The notes below the pieces were generated by a model that saw nothing but the letters and a program-made list of their open reading frames with translations, was not told the DNA's origin and made no database searches. Below, piece by piece: positions 39,346 through 52,304 of a stretch of 64,000 nt of DNA; the stretch's first letter is position 1; the number at the start of each line of letters is the position of its first letter. The translations under genes and the position numbers were made by a program. Origin of the DNA: Leclercia sp. S52 (GTDB taxonomy: Bacteria; Pseudomonadota; Gammaproteobacteria; Enterobacterales; Enterobacteriaceae); the NCBI RefSeq assembly GCF_039727615.1, contig NZ_CP152474.1, positions 3,410,001-3,474,000 of the forward strand. Direction: 5' to 3'.

Positions 39346-40083
39346 ATGAAAGTCATCATTGTGGAAGATGAAATACTCGCGCAACAGGAGCTGAGCTGGC
39401 TGATCAAAGAACACAGCCAGATGGAGATCGTCGGCACCTTTGAGGACGGGCTGGACGTGCTGAAATACCTTCAGCACAACAGGGTCGATGCCATTTTTCT
39501 GGATATCAACATTCCGTCGCTGGACGGCGTGCTGCTGGCACAAAACATCAGCCAGTTTGCCAGCAAGCCTTTTATCGTTTTTGTGACCGCGTGGAAAGAG
39601 CATGCGGTGGAGGCCTTCGAGCTGGAGGCCTTCGACTATATTCTGAAACCGTATCAGGAATCCCGAATCGTCAGCATGCTGCAAAAGCTTGAGCAAGCCT
39701 GGCAGCAGCAGTCGGGCGCGGGACAGGCCGCAGTCTCACCGGTCACGCGTGAAAATGACACTATTAATTTGATCAAAGACGAGCGCATCATCGTGACGCC
39801 GGTGGACGATATCTATTACGCCGAAGCGCATGAGAAGATGACCTTTGTCTATACCCGGCGCGAGTCGTTCGTCATGCCGATGAACATTACCGAATTCTGC
39901 AGCAAGCTGCCGACGAGCCATTTTTTCCGCTGTCACCGGTCGTTTTGCGTCAACCTGCACAAGATCCGCGAGATTGAGCCCTGGTTTAACAACACCTACA
40001 TTTTGCGGCTGAAGGATCTGGATTTTCAGGTGCCGGTGAGTCGCAGCAAGGTGAAAGAGTTTCGCCAGCTGATGCACCTGTAA
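39346..40083 (+). CDS. ypdB: YpdB (PyrR), LytTR response regulator
   Basis: This 245-residue regulator has an N-terminal receiver domain (MKVIIVEDEILAQQEL, phospho-acceptor Asp in AIFLDINIP) and a C-terminal LytTR DNA-binding domain (about residues 140-245, FFRCHRSFCVNLHKI). It is the partner of YpdA; in E. coli the pair activates the transporter gene yhjX. The gene follows ypdA by three bases, so it is co-transcribed. It ends in a hairpin shared with glk. Confidence 0.94.
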   Translation: MKVIIVEDEILAQQELSWLIKEHSQMEIVGTFEDGLDVLKYLQHNRVDAIFLDINIPSLDGVLLAQNISQFASKPFIVFVTAWKEHAVEAFELEAFDYILKPYQESRIVSMLQKLEQAWQQQSGAGQAAVSPVTRENDTINLIKDERIIVTPVDDIYYAEAHEKMTFVYTRRESFVMPMNITEFCSKLPTSHFFRCHRSFCVNLHKIREIEPWFNNTYILRLKDLDFQVPVSRSKVKEFRQLMHL

Positions 40084-40090
40084 GAAAGAT

Positions 40091-40117
40091 CCCCGGTGAA
40101 CGGACGTTTACCGGGGA
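40091..40117. terminator. Hairpin between ypdB and glk
   Basis: CCCCGGTGAAC pairs with GTTTACCGGGG (one G-T wobble) around loop GGAC. It lies between convergent ypdB and glk; the minus-strand side is followed by ATCTTTCTT. Confidence 0.7.
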
Positions 40118-40124
40118 GGAAGGA

Positions 40125-41091
40125 TTACAGCACCTGGCCCAGGGTCTGACGCAGATGCGCCCCGGCGCCCAGCAGGCCCGGGTTGTCATGGACGATCAGG
40201 TATACCGGGATATCACGAACGTAGTCGCGGAAGCGGCCCTTGTCTTCAAAGCCGCCGCGGAAACCGGAGGATTTAAAGAAGTCGAGGAAGCGCGGCACGA
40301 TCCCGCCCGCGATATAGACCCCGCCAAAGGTGCTCAGATTCAGCGCCAGGTTGCCGCCAAACCGCCCCATGATGACGCAGAACAGCGACAGCGCACGACG
40401 GCAGTCGGTGCAGCTATCTTCCAGCGCACGTTCGGTCACGTCTTTCGGCTGCAGGTTTTCCGGCAGACGCCCGTCAGACTTGACGATCGCCCGGTAGAGA
40501 TTCACCAGCCCCGGACCGGAGAGCACGCGCTCCGCCGACACGTGGCCCAGCTCCGCGCGCAGCTCTTCGAGAATAATGCCCTCTTCTTCGCTGTTAGGCG
40601 CGAAATCGACGTGGCCGCCTTCGCCCGGCAGGCTGATCCAGCGCTTATCGACGTGTACCAGATGGGAGACGCCAAGACCGGTACCGGCACCATAGACGGC
40701 GATCGGCTTACCTTCCACCGGCTGGGTGCCGCCGAACTGGATCAGATGCTCCGGCTTGAGCATCGGGATCGCCATCGACACCGCGGTAAAGTCGTTAATA
40801 ATTTCCAGATGCGCAAAACCGAGGTTCGCTTTCATCTCCGCCGTGGAAAACGCCCAGGTGTGGTTGGTCATCGCCACCCAGTCACCGGTAATCGGGCAGG
40901 CAATGGCAATACTGCCATCCTCCACGCTGACATCATGCTCGGTCAGATAGACACGAACCACCGCTTCAAGGCTGGGATAATCCAGCCCGGAATAGGTTTT
41001 GGCGCGGGAGATCTCCCCCCGTATTGACGTCACATAACGCCAGACGCGCGTTAGTGCCTCCTACATCACCTACCAAAGCATACTTTGTCAT
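40125..41091 (-). CDS. glk: Glucokinase (frame broken by +1 in C6)
   Basis: This ATP-dependent glucokinase phosphorylates internal glucose. The true start at 41091 gives [19 protein letters not shown] with the phosphate-binding DVGGTNAR. The frame then breaks at the C6 run 41015-41020; removing one base continues into [19 protein letters not shown] and the remaining sequence to LGQVL. The corrected length is 321 residues, equal to E. coli Glk. ASP-type sugar-kinase motifs INDFTA, GAGTGLG and GEGGH are present. The break is almost certainly a sequence error. Confidence 0.94.
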
Positions 41092-41295
41092 TCTTCTACT
41101 GCTCCGCTAAAGTCAAAATAACTCTTTGGCACACTCTAAATTCAAGGCCCGATAACAACAACGACCTGAATAAAAGCACCCCAGGATTATCGATCTTCGT
41201 CACAGATTCACTTTACCGTTTCAGCACCATTTGCACTATTAGCATCAGTCTGAGCGTGCAAAGTAAAGACCGCCATTTTTTACAAGGAAATCATC

Positions 41296-42532
41296 ATGCT
41301 CCATCCGCGAGCCAGAACGATGCTGCTGTTGGCCCCGCCCGCGCTGATTATTGGCGTCGCCTCCAGCCTGATTCTGATTGTGATTATGAAAGTCGCCTCA
41401 GTATTACAGTCAATACTGTGGACGTCATTGCCTTCCACGGTCGGCCTCAGCGCGAGTTCCCCGACCTGGGTGATTTTGACCCTGACCTTGACCGGTATTG
41501 CCGTGGGTCTGGTGATCCGCTATAGCCCGGGTCATGCCGGGCCGGACCCGGCGACCGAGCCGCTGATTGGGGCTCCGGTGGATGCCGCAGCCCTGCCGGG
41601 GTTAATTATCGCCCTGATTATCGGCCTGGCGGGCGGGGTCAGTCTCGGGCCCGAGCATCCGGTGATGGCGGTGAATATCGCCCTCGCCGTTGCCGTGGGT
41701 TCGCGCATCTTCCCCCCGGGTGAACGCCCTGGACTGGACCATTCTCGCCTCGGCGGGCACCATCGGCGCGCTATTTGGCACGCCCGTCGCGGCGGCGCTG
41801 ATATTTTCCCAGACCCTGAGCGGCAACACCGAGATCCCCCTCTGGGACCGCCTGTTCGCCCCGCTGTTATCCGCCGCCGCGGGGGCCCTGACCACCAGCC
41901 TCTTTTTCCATCCCCACTTCTCGTTACCCATCGCCCACTACAGCCAGATGCAGCTGGTGGATATCTTTAGCGGGGCAATTGTCGTCGCCATTGCCATTGC
42001 GCTGGGGATGGTGGCGGTCTGGTGCCTGCCGCGTCTGCACCGGCTGATGCATCGTCTGAAGCACCCGGTGCTGATTCTCGGTGTGGGTGGTCTGATTCTG
42101 GGGATCCTCGGGGCTATCGGGGGTAACATTACGCTGTTTAAAGGGCTGGATGAGATGCAGCAGATGGCCTTTGGTCAGCTGTTCAGCGTCTCAGATTATC
42201 TGCTCTTTGCGCTGATCAAACTGGCGGCGCTGGTGGTGGCAGCGGCCTGCGGTTTTCGCGGTGGGCGGATCTTCCCGGCGGTGTTTGTCGGTGCCGCGCT
42301 GGGGTTGATGCTGCATGAGCACGTCGAGGCGGTGCCAGCAGCGATCACCATCTCCTGTTCGATTCTGGGGCTGGTGCTGGTTGTCACCCGGGATGCCTGG
42401 CTGAGTCTGTTTATGGCAGCAGTGGTGGTGCCAGACACCACCCTGCTGCCGCTGCTCTGTATCGTGATGCTGCCCGCCTGGCTGTTGCTGGCGGGCAGAC
42501 CCATGTTGGCTGCCTGGAACGATGAGAAGTAA
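41296..42532 (+). CDS. yfeO: YfeO, putative ClC-family ion channel/transporter (frame broken by +1 in C6)
   Basis: This membrane protein of the chloride-channel family is 411 residues after correction. The ClC signature [11 protein letters not shown] and the later [14 protein letters not shown] are present. The first frame runs from ATG 41296 (AAGGAAA ribosome site) to the C6 run at 41712-41717; deleting one base gives [20 protein letters not shown], matching E. coli YfeO, and continues to the stop at 42532. The stop abuts that of convergent ipdC. Substrate ion and physiological role are unproven. Confidence 0.9.
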
Positions 42533-44315
<1,783 letters not shown>

Positions 44316-44373
44316 TCAGTCGTGGTGTAAACGTATACACTGAATGACTTTCTGACGCAGAGGGATAAAACTC

Positions 44374-45373
44374 ATGGTTTACCAGGCGGATCAAAATCGT
44401 TATCAGTCAATGAATTATCAACGATGTGGGCAAAGCGGTCTTAAGCTACCTGCCATCTCCCTCGGGCTGTGGCACAACTTTGGCGACGCCACCCTGATTG
44501 AAAACAGCCGTCAACTTTTACATCGCGCCTTCGATCTGGGCATTACCCATTTCGACCTTGCCAACAACTACGGTCCGCCGCCGGGATCGGCTGAGCGTAA
44601 CTTCGGGCGGATCCTGCAGGAAGATTTCAGCGGCCTGCGCGATGAGCTGATCGTCTCGAGCAAAGCGGGCTATACCATGTGGGACGGGCCGTACGGCGAC
44701 TGGGGCTCACGTAAGTACCTGATCGCCAGCCTCGATCAAAGCCTGAAACGCATGGGGCTGGAGTATGTTGATATCTTCTATCACCACCGCCCGGATCCGG
44801 AAACGCCGTTGCAGGAGACCATGAAAGCGCTCGACCACGTCGTGCGTCAGGGCAAGGCGCTGTACGTCGGACTGTCCAACTACCCGGCAGAGCTGGCGCA
44901 ACGGGCCATTGAGATCCTCGATGATTTGGGTACCCCCCTGCCTGATCCACCAGCCAAAATTCTCGATGCTGGAACGCACGCCTGAAGAGGGATTACTGGA
45001 TGTGCTTAAAAAGAAAGGGGTGGGATGCATTGCCTTTTCGCCGCTCGCCGGCGGCCAGCTGACCGACCGTTATCTGAACGGCATTCCGGCAGACTCCCGC
45101 GCCGCCAGCGGCAGCCGCTTCCTTAACCCGGATCAGATCACGGAAGAGAAGCTGGTTAAGGTGCGCAAACTCAATGCGCTGGCCGAACGTAGGAATCAGA
45201 AATTGTCGCAGATGGCGCTGGCCTGGGTATTACATCACGAGGCCATCACCTCGGTGCTGATCGGTGCCAGCAAAACGGCGCAAATCGACGATGCGGTGGG
45301 CATGCTGGCGAATCGTCACTTCACGCCAGAGGAACTTAGCGAAATAGAATCGATCCTGAACAGCGCAGAATAA
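44374..45373 (+). CDS. Aldo-keto reductase, YghZ/Gpr-like (frame broken by +1 in C6)
   Basis: This NADPH-dependent reductase is of the AKR14 (L-glyceraldehyde 3-phosphate reductase) type. The catalytic tetrad positions are visible: D and Y in THFDLANNYGPP, K in SSKAGY, and H in FYHHRPD. The frame breaks at the C6 run 44933-44938; one deletion joins DDLGTP to CLIHQPKFSMLERTPEEG and reads to 45373, giving 332 residues. The insert SRAASGSRFLNPDQIT and the cofactor loop LIGASKTAQI are typical. It is close to E. coli YghZ but located elsewhere, so it is a paralogue or horizontally acquired; the substrate is uncertain. Confidence 0.87.
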
Positions 45374-45374
45374 A

Positions 45375-45396
45375 AGCACTTTTAGCAAAAAGTGCT
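45375..45396 (+). terminator. Hairpin after aldo-keto reductase gene
   Basis: AGCACTTTT / AAAAGTGCT forms a stem with a 3-4 base loop directly after the stop. No T-run follows, so termination efficiency is doubtful. Confidence 0.4.
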
Positions 45397-45499
45397 ACGC
45401 CTTCTGAATTAGGAGTTAAAGCGATTATCCGGGGCTTTACCGCCCCTTAAAATTGCATTAACAAGCCGATTACGGCTCCGATCGTGAAGGAGAATAATA

Positions 45500-45838
45500 A
45501 TGTTCAGGTCCCTGATTCTGGCAGCAGTATTAATGGCTTCAGCCCCGCTGGTCGCTAATGCTGGCGAAATCACCCTGTTGCCATCGATAAAATTACAAAT
45601 TGGCGATCGCGATAATTACGGTAACTACTGGGACGGTGGCGGCTGGCGTGATCGCGGCTACTGGCATCGTAATTATGAATGGCGTGGCAACCGCTGGCAC
45701 AAACATGATAACGGCTATCATCGTGGCTGGGATAAACGCAACGCTTACGAGCGTGGCTACCGCGAAGGCTGGAACGATCGTGATGACCACCGCGGCCGCA
45801 AAGGTCACGGTCATGGCGGACACGGTCACCGTCACTAA
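45500..45838 (+). CDS. ypeC: YpeC family periplasmic protein (DUF2502)
   Basis: This 112-residue exported protein has a Sec signal ([21 protein letters not shown]). The mature part begins [20 protein letters not shown] and is rich in Trp, Tyr, Arg and His ([18 protein letters not shown]), with a Gly-His tail that may bind metal. It matches E. coli YpeC in length and position beside mntH. Its function is unknown. The start has AAGGAGA six bases upstream. Confidence 0.92.
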   Translation: MFRSLILAAVLMASAPLVANAGEITLLPSIKLQIGDRDNYGNYWDGGGWRDRGYWHRNYEWRGNRWHKHDNGYHRGWDKRNAYERGYREGWNDRDDHRGRKGHGHGGHGHRH

Positions 45839-45842
45839 CAGG

Positions 45843-45869
45843 AAAAAGGCGCCTCGCGGCGCCTTTTTT
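45843..45869. terminator. Bidirectional terminator ypeC/mntH
   Basis: AAAAAGGCGCC / GGCGCCTTTTT is a perfect 11-bp stem with loop TCGC between convergent ypeC and mntH. Confidence 0.92.
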
Positions 45870-47109
45870 ATAAGCCCAGTGCTGTGCCGATCAGCAGCCA
45901 CAGGTTCAGCGCCACCACCAGCACCACTATCGCCCACCCTGCCCGTTTGACCATCACGCTGTTCACCAGATCGCCCATCAACTTCCTGTCGCTGGTAAAT
46001 ACCAGCAGCGGCACCAGCGCCAGTGCAATACCAAAACTCAGCAGCACCTGGCTCATCACCAGAATGCGGGTCGGATCCAACCCCATCAGGATCACGATAA
46101 AGGACGGCAGCATGGTGACGGAGCGACGCACCCACAACGGAATATGGAAGCGTACAAAGCCCTGCATCACCACCTGCCCCGCCAGGGTGCCCACCACCGT
46201 CGACGAGAGACCCGCCGCCACCAGGCTCAGGCCAAAAATGGTGGCCGCCGCGTGGCTGAGTAAAGGTTCCAGCGTCAGATAGGCCTGATCCAGATCGGCA
46301 ATACCGGTATGACCGTTGAAGTGGAATGCCGCCGCGGCGGTGGCCATCATTGCCAGATTCACAAACCCGGCGATGGTCATGGCGATCGCCACGTCCCATT
46401 TGGTCGCGGAATAGCGTTCATGCCGCGACCCCTCGTGCAGATTCTGAGTCAGCGAGGAGTGCAGATAGATCACGTGCGGCATAATTGTCGCCCCCAGTAC
46501 CCCGGCCGCCAGGAACACCGCTTCGGTGGTGGGTAGGCTCGGAATAGCCATCCCTTTGCCAAGCTCTACGAAGTCAGGCTGAGAGAAGATCAGTTCAACA
46601 ATATAGGCTGCCGCCACGAACAGCAGCAGGCCGCCGATCACTTTTTCGAGCGGCTTCTGCCCGCGACGTTGCAGCATCAGGATCAGGAAGGTGGCGATAC
46701 CGGTTAACACCGCGCCCTGCAGCAGCGATACCCCCAGGATCAGCTTAAAACCGATCGCGGCACCAATAAATTCCGCAAGGTCGGTCGCCATAGCGATAAT
46801 CTCTGCCTGCACCCAGTAAAACCAGACCAGCGGACGCGGATAGTGGTCGCGGATCTGCTCGGCGAGGTTTTTACCGGTGGCGATGCCCAGTTTTGCCGAC
46901 AGCACCTGGATCATCATCGCCATCAGGTTGGCCCATACCACCACCCACAGCAGTTTATAGCCGAAGCTGGCCCCGGCCTGGATGTTGGTGGCAAAGTTAC
47001 CGGGATCGATATAGCCAATAGCGGCAATAAACGCAGGTCCCATTAATGCAAACCGCATTTTGCGTGCTGCTCTGCCACTGCTACTCTCATCAACGCGACT
47101 GTTGCTCAT
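45868..47109 (-). CDS. mntH: MntH, proton-coupled Mn(II) transporter (NRAMP)
   Basis: This 413-residue inner-membrane importer has eleven hydrophobic segments. It carries the NRAMP metal-site motif IDPGNFATN in the first segment and MPH in [12 protein letters not shown] of the sixth. The open frame extends 36 codons upstream of the conserved start [10 protein letters not shown]; 47109 gives the family length (E. coli 412). A palindromic MntR site and a Fur-like site lie immediately upstream, consistent with repression by manganese and iron. Confidence 0.96.
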   Translation of the reverse strand: MSNSRVDESSSGRAARKMRFALMGPAFIAAIGYIDPGNFATNIQAGASFGYKLLWVVVWANLMAMMIQVLSAKLGIATGKNLAEQIRDHYPRPLVWFYWVQAEIIAMATDLAEFIGAAIGFKLILGVSLLQGAVLTGIATFLILMLQRRGQKPLEKVIGGLLLFVAAAYIVELIFSQPDFVELGKGMAIPSLPTTEAVFLAAGVLGATIMPHVIYLHSSLTQNLHEGSRHERYSATKWDVAIAMTIAGFVNLAMMATAAAAFHFNGHTGIADLDQAYLTLEPLLSHAAATIFGLSLVAAGLSSTVVGTLAGQVVMQGFVRFHIPLWVRRSVTMLPSFIVILMGLDPTRILVMSQVLLSFGIALALVPLLVFTSDRKLMGDLVNSVMVKRAGWAIVVLVVALNLWLLIGTALGL

Positions 47110-47121
47110 TTTTGCCTCAGG

Positions 47122-47141
47122 AATATAGCCTTTGCTATGTT
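47122..47141. promoter_or_regulatory. MntR operator of mntH
   Basis: The palindrome reads AATATAGC-CTTT-GCTATGTT on the plus strand, almost identical to the E. coli mntH MntR box (AACATAGC-AAAG-GCTATGTT on the other strand). It lies 13 bases upstream of the ATG. Confidence 0.82.
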
Positions 47142-47153
47142 TAATGCTACCAA

Positions 47154-47172
47154 AATGCGAATGATTATCAAG
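47154..47172. promoter_or_regulatory. Possible Fur box upstream of mntH
   Basis: TGCGAATGATTATCAAGTT is a partial match to the Fur consensus (GATAATGATAATCATTATC), mainly through AATGATTATC. E. coli mntH has a Fur site in the equivalent place. The match is weak on one arm. Confidence 0.4.
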
Positions 47173-47456
47173 TTCATTTAAAGTGGTTATCGTGATTACA
47201 GTGATAGCGAAGAACAATCAGCAGGCTGGAATGATGAATAAGCTGGCGGGCGTAAAAAATACGCAACCTTTGTGAAGCGTAGCACACAAACTTAACTTTT
47301 AACGCTTTTACACAACATAACAAAAATGTATCTCATGTCACTATTTTTGAGTCTCGTCACAGGACGTGACTATAGTGTGGCTTTGATCTCGTTTTCTTTA
47401 CGCTTGTTTCATAGAATGTGCAGCGAAATTAAACCTGCCTCATATTTGGAGCAAAT

Positions 47457-48644
47457 ATGGACCGCGTCCTACATTTTGTCCTGGCACTTGTTGTCGTTGC
47501 CGTGCTTGCGTTGCTGGTCAGCAGCGATCGCAAAAAAATCCGTATTCGTTATGTTATTCAGTTGCTCGTCATTGAAGTGCTGCTTGCCTGGTTCTTCCTG
47601 AACTCAGACGTTGGTCTGGGCTTTGTGAAGGGCTTCTCTGAGATGTTCGAAAAACTGCTCGGATTTGCTAATGAAGGGACCAACTTCGTGTTCGGTAAAA
47701 TGAACGACGAAGGTCTGGCATTCTTCTTCCTGAAAGTTCTGTGCCCTATCGTCTTCATCTCTGCTCTGATCGGTATTCTGCAGCACATTCGCATTCTGCC
47801 GATTGTGATCCGCGCTATCGGTACCGTGCTGTCGAAAGTGAACGGCATGGGCAAACTGGAATCTTTCAACGCCGTAAGCTCCCTGATCCTCGGTCAGTCT
47901 GAGAACTTTATCGCTTATAAAGATATCCTCGGCAAAATGTCCCGCAACCGCATGTACACCATGGCGGCCACTGCAATGTCTACCGTTTCCATGTCTATCG
48001 TGGGCGCGTATATGACCATGCTGGAGCCAAAATTCGTGGTTGCTGCGCTGGTTCTGAACATGTTCAGCACCTTTATCGTTCTGTCCTTGATCAACCCGTA
48101 CCGCGTGGATGAAAGTGAAGAGAACCTGCAGATGGCGAATCTGCACGAAGGTCAGAGCTTCTTCGAAATGCTGGGCGAGTACATTCTGGCAGGTTTCAAA
48201 GTGGCGGTTATCGTTGCAGCGATGCTGATCGGCTTTATCGCCCTGATCTCCGCGCTGAACGCCCTGTTTGCTGCCGTACTGGGTATCTCCTTCCAGGGCA
48301 TCCTGGGTTACATCTTCTACCCGATTGCCTGGGTAATGGGTGTGCCGGCAAGCGAAGCGCTGCAGGTGGGCAGTATTATGGCAACCAAACTGGTTTCTAA
48401 CGAATTCGTCGCCATGATGGATCTGCAGAAAATCGCTGGTTCCCTCTCCCCGCGCGCCGAAGGCATTCTCTCTGTCTTCCTGGTCTCCTTCGCCAACTTC
48501 TCTTCTATCGGTATCATCGCGGGTGCGATTAAAGGCCTGAACGAAGAGCAGGGTAACGTGGTTTCCCGCTTCGGTCTGAAACTGGTTTACGGTTCTACGC
48601 TGGTCAGCGTCCTGTCTGCGTCTATCGCTGCACTGGTTCTGTAA
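47457..48644 (+). CDS. nupC: NupC, nucleoside:H+ symporter
   Basis: This 395-residue concentrative nucleoside transporter (CNT family) is nearly identical to E. coli NupC. The nucleoside-binding stretches [11 protein letters not shown] and [15 protein letters not shown] are intact. It is five residues shorter than E. coli because of a small gap near [22 protein letters not shown] ribosome site precedes the ATG. The 347-base gap to mntH holds both divergent promoters; CRP/CytR sites known in E. coli could not be resolved by eye. Confidence 0.96.
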   Translation: MDRVLHFVLALVVVAVLALLVSSDRKKIRIRYVIQLLVIEVLLAWFFLNSDVGLGFVKGFSEMFEKLLGFANEGTNFVFGKMNDEGLAFFFLKVLCPIVFISALIGILQHIRILPIVIRAIGTVLSKVNGMGKLESFNAVSSLILGQSENFIAYKDILGKMSRNRMYTMAATAMSTVSMSIVGAYMTMLEPKFVVAALVLNMFSTFIVLSLINPYRVDESEENLQMANLHEGQSFFEMLGEYILAGFKVAVIVAAMLIGFIALISALNALFAAVLGISFQGILGYIFYPIAWVMGVPASEALQVGSIMATKLVSNEFVAMMDLQKIAGSLSPRAEGILSVFLVSFANFSSIGIIAGAIKGLNEEQGNVVSRFGLKLVYGSTLVSVLSASIAALVL

Positions 48645-48654
48645 TCAGCAAAAA

Positions 48655-48687
48655 AAACCGGGGACTTATCCTCCCCGGTTTTTTTAC
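48655..48687. terminator. Bidirectional terminator nupC/yfeA
   Basis: AAACCGGGGA / TCCCCGGTTT with a 7-base loop is flanked by A-runs and T7; it overlaps the last codons of convergent yfeA. Confidence 0.92.
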
Positions 48688-50880
48688 GCCTGTAATTCAC
48701 TGAGCGGGCGCGGTTTACCCACTAAATACCCCTGCAGATAGTCCACTCCCGAGGCGAGCAACATCTCTCGCTGCTCCTCCGTTTCTACATACTCCGCCAC
48801 CACACACAGAGAGCGGGTCTTCGCCAGATTGCAGATCGACTTCACAATCATCGCATCCATTGTGTCGCTACAAATATCCTTCACGAAGCAGCCATCAATC
48901 TTGATGACATCCGCCTGCAGGCGCTTGAGGCGTTCGTAATTGGCGTAGCCAGTACCGAAGTCGTCGATGGCAAGTTTGAAGCCGTAGTGACGCAGTTGCT
49001 GAATGTTGGCGATACTGACTTCCGAATTGGAGAACGCCTGCTCTTCGGTCACCTCTATGATCACCGTCTGCGGTTTTACCCTGTAGCGTTCAAACAGGGC
49101 GATGATCTCCGCCGCAACCTCTTTTTGCATCAGCGTTAAGGGCATCAGGTTCACCGAGAAACGCGCGCAGAGCGCGTCTGTGGGGTGATCCCGCAACCAT
49201 GCCAGCAGCGCCTCTACCACGCTGATATCGAAGCGTCGGCTCAGGTTAAACTGCGCCACCAGCGGCAGAAACTTATCGGGCGTCAGGATCTCTCCGTCGC
49301 TCTCCAGACGCGAAAGGATTTCGTGATAGCCTCCGCCGTCTCCTCTCTGGATAGGCTGGGCATACAGGCGTAAGCCGCCCTCATCCAGCGCCTGCTTAAC
49401 ACGGCTAAGCATCAGGACGCGCTCCGTCGTCTGCCCGGAGACTGTCTCCTGGCTGTTATTCAGCGACAGGACCTGATGCGCCTGGCAGGACTTTTTCCGC
49501 CAGCCAGCTGAGCTGGCCGAGCGTATGGTAGAGACTTTCGCCGCACTTGTACTCCACGCCTCCCCAGGCGGCGCCAAACTCAATATCCAGCCCGGTGTTG
49601 TTCCAGTAAATTTTACGGCTGTTCAGGTGATCAACGATGTGCTGTAACCGCGCCCCGGGTTCCGGGCCGCTGAGCACGATGACCAGTTCGTTACCGGGGA
49701 TCTGGAAAACCTGTTCATTACGCATCAGCAGCGGCTGCAGCTGGCGAATGATGGCGCGTTTACACTGCACGCGCATCATCAGGCCGTAATGACGGCTCAG
49801 GAACTCCAGATTATCCATCCGCAAACAGCACAGGGTGGTGCCCTTGTTGTCCGCCAGAAACGTCTCCAGAGCGCGCAGGTTGCGCAAGCCGGTCAGCGGA
49901 TCGACCAGCGCCCTCTCCTGCCAGCCGCGCTTAAGCCATTCGCTGCGCTGATAAATGCGCGACATGTAAGCCAGACAGATGGCGAAGGAGATGAGTACCG
50001 ACAGTACAAACGCCAGCGAGTAGCCGTTCTGTACCCCCTGCAGAAAGTTGCTGTTATAGGTCAGCAGTAATAACGCGCTCACCGCCCAGCCCAGAACAAT
50101 CAGGGGATAGCGAAAGCGACTGATGCCAATTGTGAATAAAATGAAAATAACAGGAACCAGATAGCCGGCAATAATATCTGACGTAAAGGGTATACAGAGC
50201 AGAAAAAGCACAAAAACAAGGCAAAGAAGTAAAGCAGATGTAAATAACAGGTTTCGGGATGAGAAGGAATTATGCATATTTCTTCGCCAGAAGGCACGCG
50301 CATAATTCGGATTAATAATCATTCTTAATGGGTAATAGAATAACATCGTAAAGATAATAACGGCGCAAACCAGGCTCTGAATATCGACAACATGATAAAT
50401 CACCGAGCCTCTGTCCGTGAAATTGGCGAGGGTAACAGGAAAATCACAGAAATAGCCTGCCAGGTACATCGACAGTTTTATTGCCAGCGGAAGGGCAAAC
50501 CCCAGCCAAGAAATACGCGCCGCCATAAACCGGCTGGGCACATGGTACCGCCAGCGCGGCCCCACCTGCCAACGGAGGATAGCGCATACCGCTAAAGTAC
50601 TAAATACCTGGCAAAAAAGCAGGATAACATCCTGCTTTGCCGACAGCTGTAAATTCCATTCGTTAAGTATGGCAAAACTGATAATAATCGGCAGGATGGC
50701 CTGACGACCAAATAATAATACGATCGCCAGCATGACGCTCAGTGGCATCCATGCAAGATAAACCTCAAAGCCATCGACAACAGATTTGGGGGAAATAAGT
50801 CGGGAAAAAGGCACGACAATCATGCATAACGCCAGAGCAAGCAGGAAGCTCTTGCCGTTAATATTAATTATGCTTTTCAT
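48684..50880 (-). CDS. pdeA: YfeA (PdeA), MASE1-type GGDEF-EAL c-di-GMP phosphodiesterase (frame broken by +1 in T5)
   Basis: This membrane protein is about 731 residues after correction. It has an N-terminal eight-to-ten-helix MASE1-like sensor domain (about residues 1-300), a degenerate GGDEF domain (PGNEL for GGDEF) and an EAL domain (EILSRL, EVTEEQAF, DDFGTGYANYERLK) with phosphodiesterase residues retained. The first frame ends at 49456; deleting one base of the T5 at 49492-49496 joins LSWLAEK to SCQAHQVLSLNNSQE and reads to 48684. It degrades c-di-GMP and may oppose LapD-dependent adhesin retention, by inference. Confidence 0.9.
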
Positions 50881-51056
50881 TAAGTTTATTTAACTGTTTA
50901 CCTGGCGATATTAAATTCATATTAATAATAGAATCTTTAAAACCGTGATACAACATTCCAGGTCAGGAAAAGTCATTACATAAAGTAAAGTTTTTATCAA
51001 AAAAAAGCTAATTATTTGTCAAGGCGGTGATAGTAAAGGATTTATTGCAGGCATAA

Positions 51057-51084
51057 AAAAACCCCCCGCCATTCGGCGAGGGTT
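51057..51084 (-). terminator. Terminator of tRNA-Ala operon
   Basis: On the minus strand AACCC..GGCG arms pair around GAAT, giving GGCGAGGGTT / AACCCCCCGCC with imperfect matches, followed by T7. It lies 8 bases after the distal tRNA-Ala. Confidence 0.75.
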
Positions 51085-51091
51085 CAAATTT

Positions 51092-51167
<76 letters not shown>

Positions 51168-51208
51168 ACAGTTTTGTTTACGCACCAGACTCTGTTGGGT
51201 TCAGAGTT

Positions 51209-51284
<76 letters not shown>

Positions 51285-51316
51285 ATCGCGTAAAGCGTGT
51301 CGTGTTGACGGGCGGC

Positions 51317-51345
51317 ATAATATGAATTCCATTGCTGAGTGTCAA
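51317..51345 (-). promoter_or_regulatory. Sigma-70 promoter of tRNA-Ala operon
   Basis: On the minus strand TTGACA (51340-51345), a 17-base spacer and TATTAT (51317-51322) are followed by a GC-rich GCCGCCCG discriminator, typical of stringently controlled stable-RNA promoters. Confidence 0.85.
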
Positions 51346-51504
51346 CGGCAAATTCTCACTCTGGCGTTCAACCGCTGAAAATTCATGCAAATGAATCACA
51401 TTGCGAGGATGCTCGCAGCCATGAGTTAATCTTGTCACGTTTTCCAGTAAAACGGTGTTATAAAATGAACCATTAATTACCCACACTCTTACTCAGGAAA
51501 TTGC

Positions 51505-51864
51505 ATGATCAAGGAACGAATGACGCCAGAAGAGTTGGCCCGGCTCACTGGTTATAGCCGACAGACCATCAATAAATGGGTGCGTAAAGAGGGATGGTCC
51601 ACGTCGCCAAAACCCGGCGTTCAGGGTGGTAAGGCACGTCTGGTCCATGTTAATGAGAAAGTACGGGAATTTATACGCAATGCGCGTCGTGCCCCGGAGG
51701 CGGCAACATTAGCGGAAGCCCCGGCGGATAACTCCCTGCAGGCCCTGCTAATAACGCTGGCCAATGAGATGACGCCGACAGAGCAGAAACAGCTGACCTC
51801 TTTATTACTCCGGGAAGGGATCACCGGATTGTTACAACGCTTAGGGATTCGCGATCAGAACTGA
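51505..51864 (+). CDS. yfeC: YfeC, helix-turn-helix protein (DUF1323)
   Basis: The 119-residue protein has an N-terminal helix-turn-helix (MTPEELARLTGYSRQTINKWVRKEGW) like MerR/excisionase-type DNA-binding domains, and a conserved C-terminus LLLREGITGLLQRLGIRD. It matches E. coli YfeC. It is paralogous to the adjacent YfeD, whose start follows its stop by one base, so the two are probably co-regulated and perhaps a heteromeric regulator. Targets are unknown. Confidence 0.92.
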   Translation: MIKERMTPEELARLTGYSRQTINKWVRKEGWSTSPKPGVQGGKARLVHVNEKVREFIRNARRAPEAATLAEAPADNSLQALLITLANEMTPTEQKQLTSLLLREGITGLLQRLGIRDQN

Positions 51865-51865
51865 T

Positions 51866-52261
51866 ATGAAAAAATTACGTAGCAAAATGACCACCGAGGA
51901 GCTGGCGGAGACGCTGGGTGTCGCCAGGCAGACCGTAAACCGCTGGGTGCGCAAGAATGGCTGGAAGACGGAAGGCATTAATGGTGTAAAAGGTGGACGG
52001 GCGCGCCTCATCCATATAGATGCGCAGGTGCGTGGGCACATTATGAATATTCCGGCCATTCGTAAACGCCAGGCGTTTTACCAGCTGGCAGAGACCGCGG
52101 CCAGCTACGGTGATGCGAAACCCGTTGCCGTGCTGCCTGGGATCGTCAACGCGCTGGAGAATATGACCTTAGCGGAGCAAGAGCGGCTTGAAACGCTGCT
52201 TACGCGGGAAGGGATACAGGGTTTTCTCATGCGGCTGAGCATTCATCAGCCAGAGGAATAA
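51866..52261 (+). CDS. yfeD: YfeD, helix-turn-helix protein (DUF1323)
   Basis: This 131-residue paralogue of YfeC has the same layout: N-terminal helix-turn-helix (MTTEELAETLGVARQTVNRWVRKNGW), a basic GGRARLIHID stretch, and a C-terminal LTREGIQGFLMRLSI block. Tandem duplication of one ancestor is clear from the alignment. It follows yfeC with one intervening base. DNA-binding is predicted; target and signal are not known. Confidence 0.92.
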   Translation: MKKLRSKMTTEELAETLGVARQTVNRWVRKNGWKTEGINGVKGGRARLIHIDAQVRGHIMNIPAIRKRQAFYQLAETAASYGDAKPVAVLPGIVNALENMTLAEQERLETLLTREGIQGFLMRLSIHQPEE

Positions 52262-52292
52262 AAAACGGCAGGGAAACCTGCCGTTTTGTTTT
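52262..52292. terminator. Bidirectional terminator yfeD/gltX
   Basis: AAAACGGCAGG / CCTGCCGTTTT is a perfect 11-bp stem with loop GAAA, followed by GTTTTTT, between convergent genes. Confidence 0.93.
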
Positions 52293-52304
52293 TTAGCTAT
52301 TTGA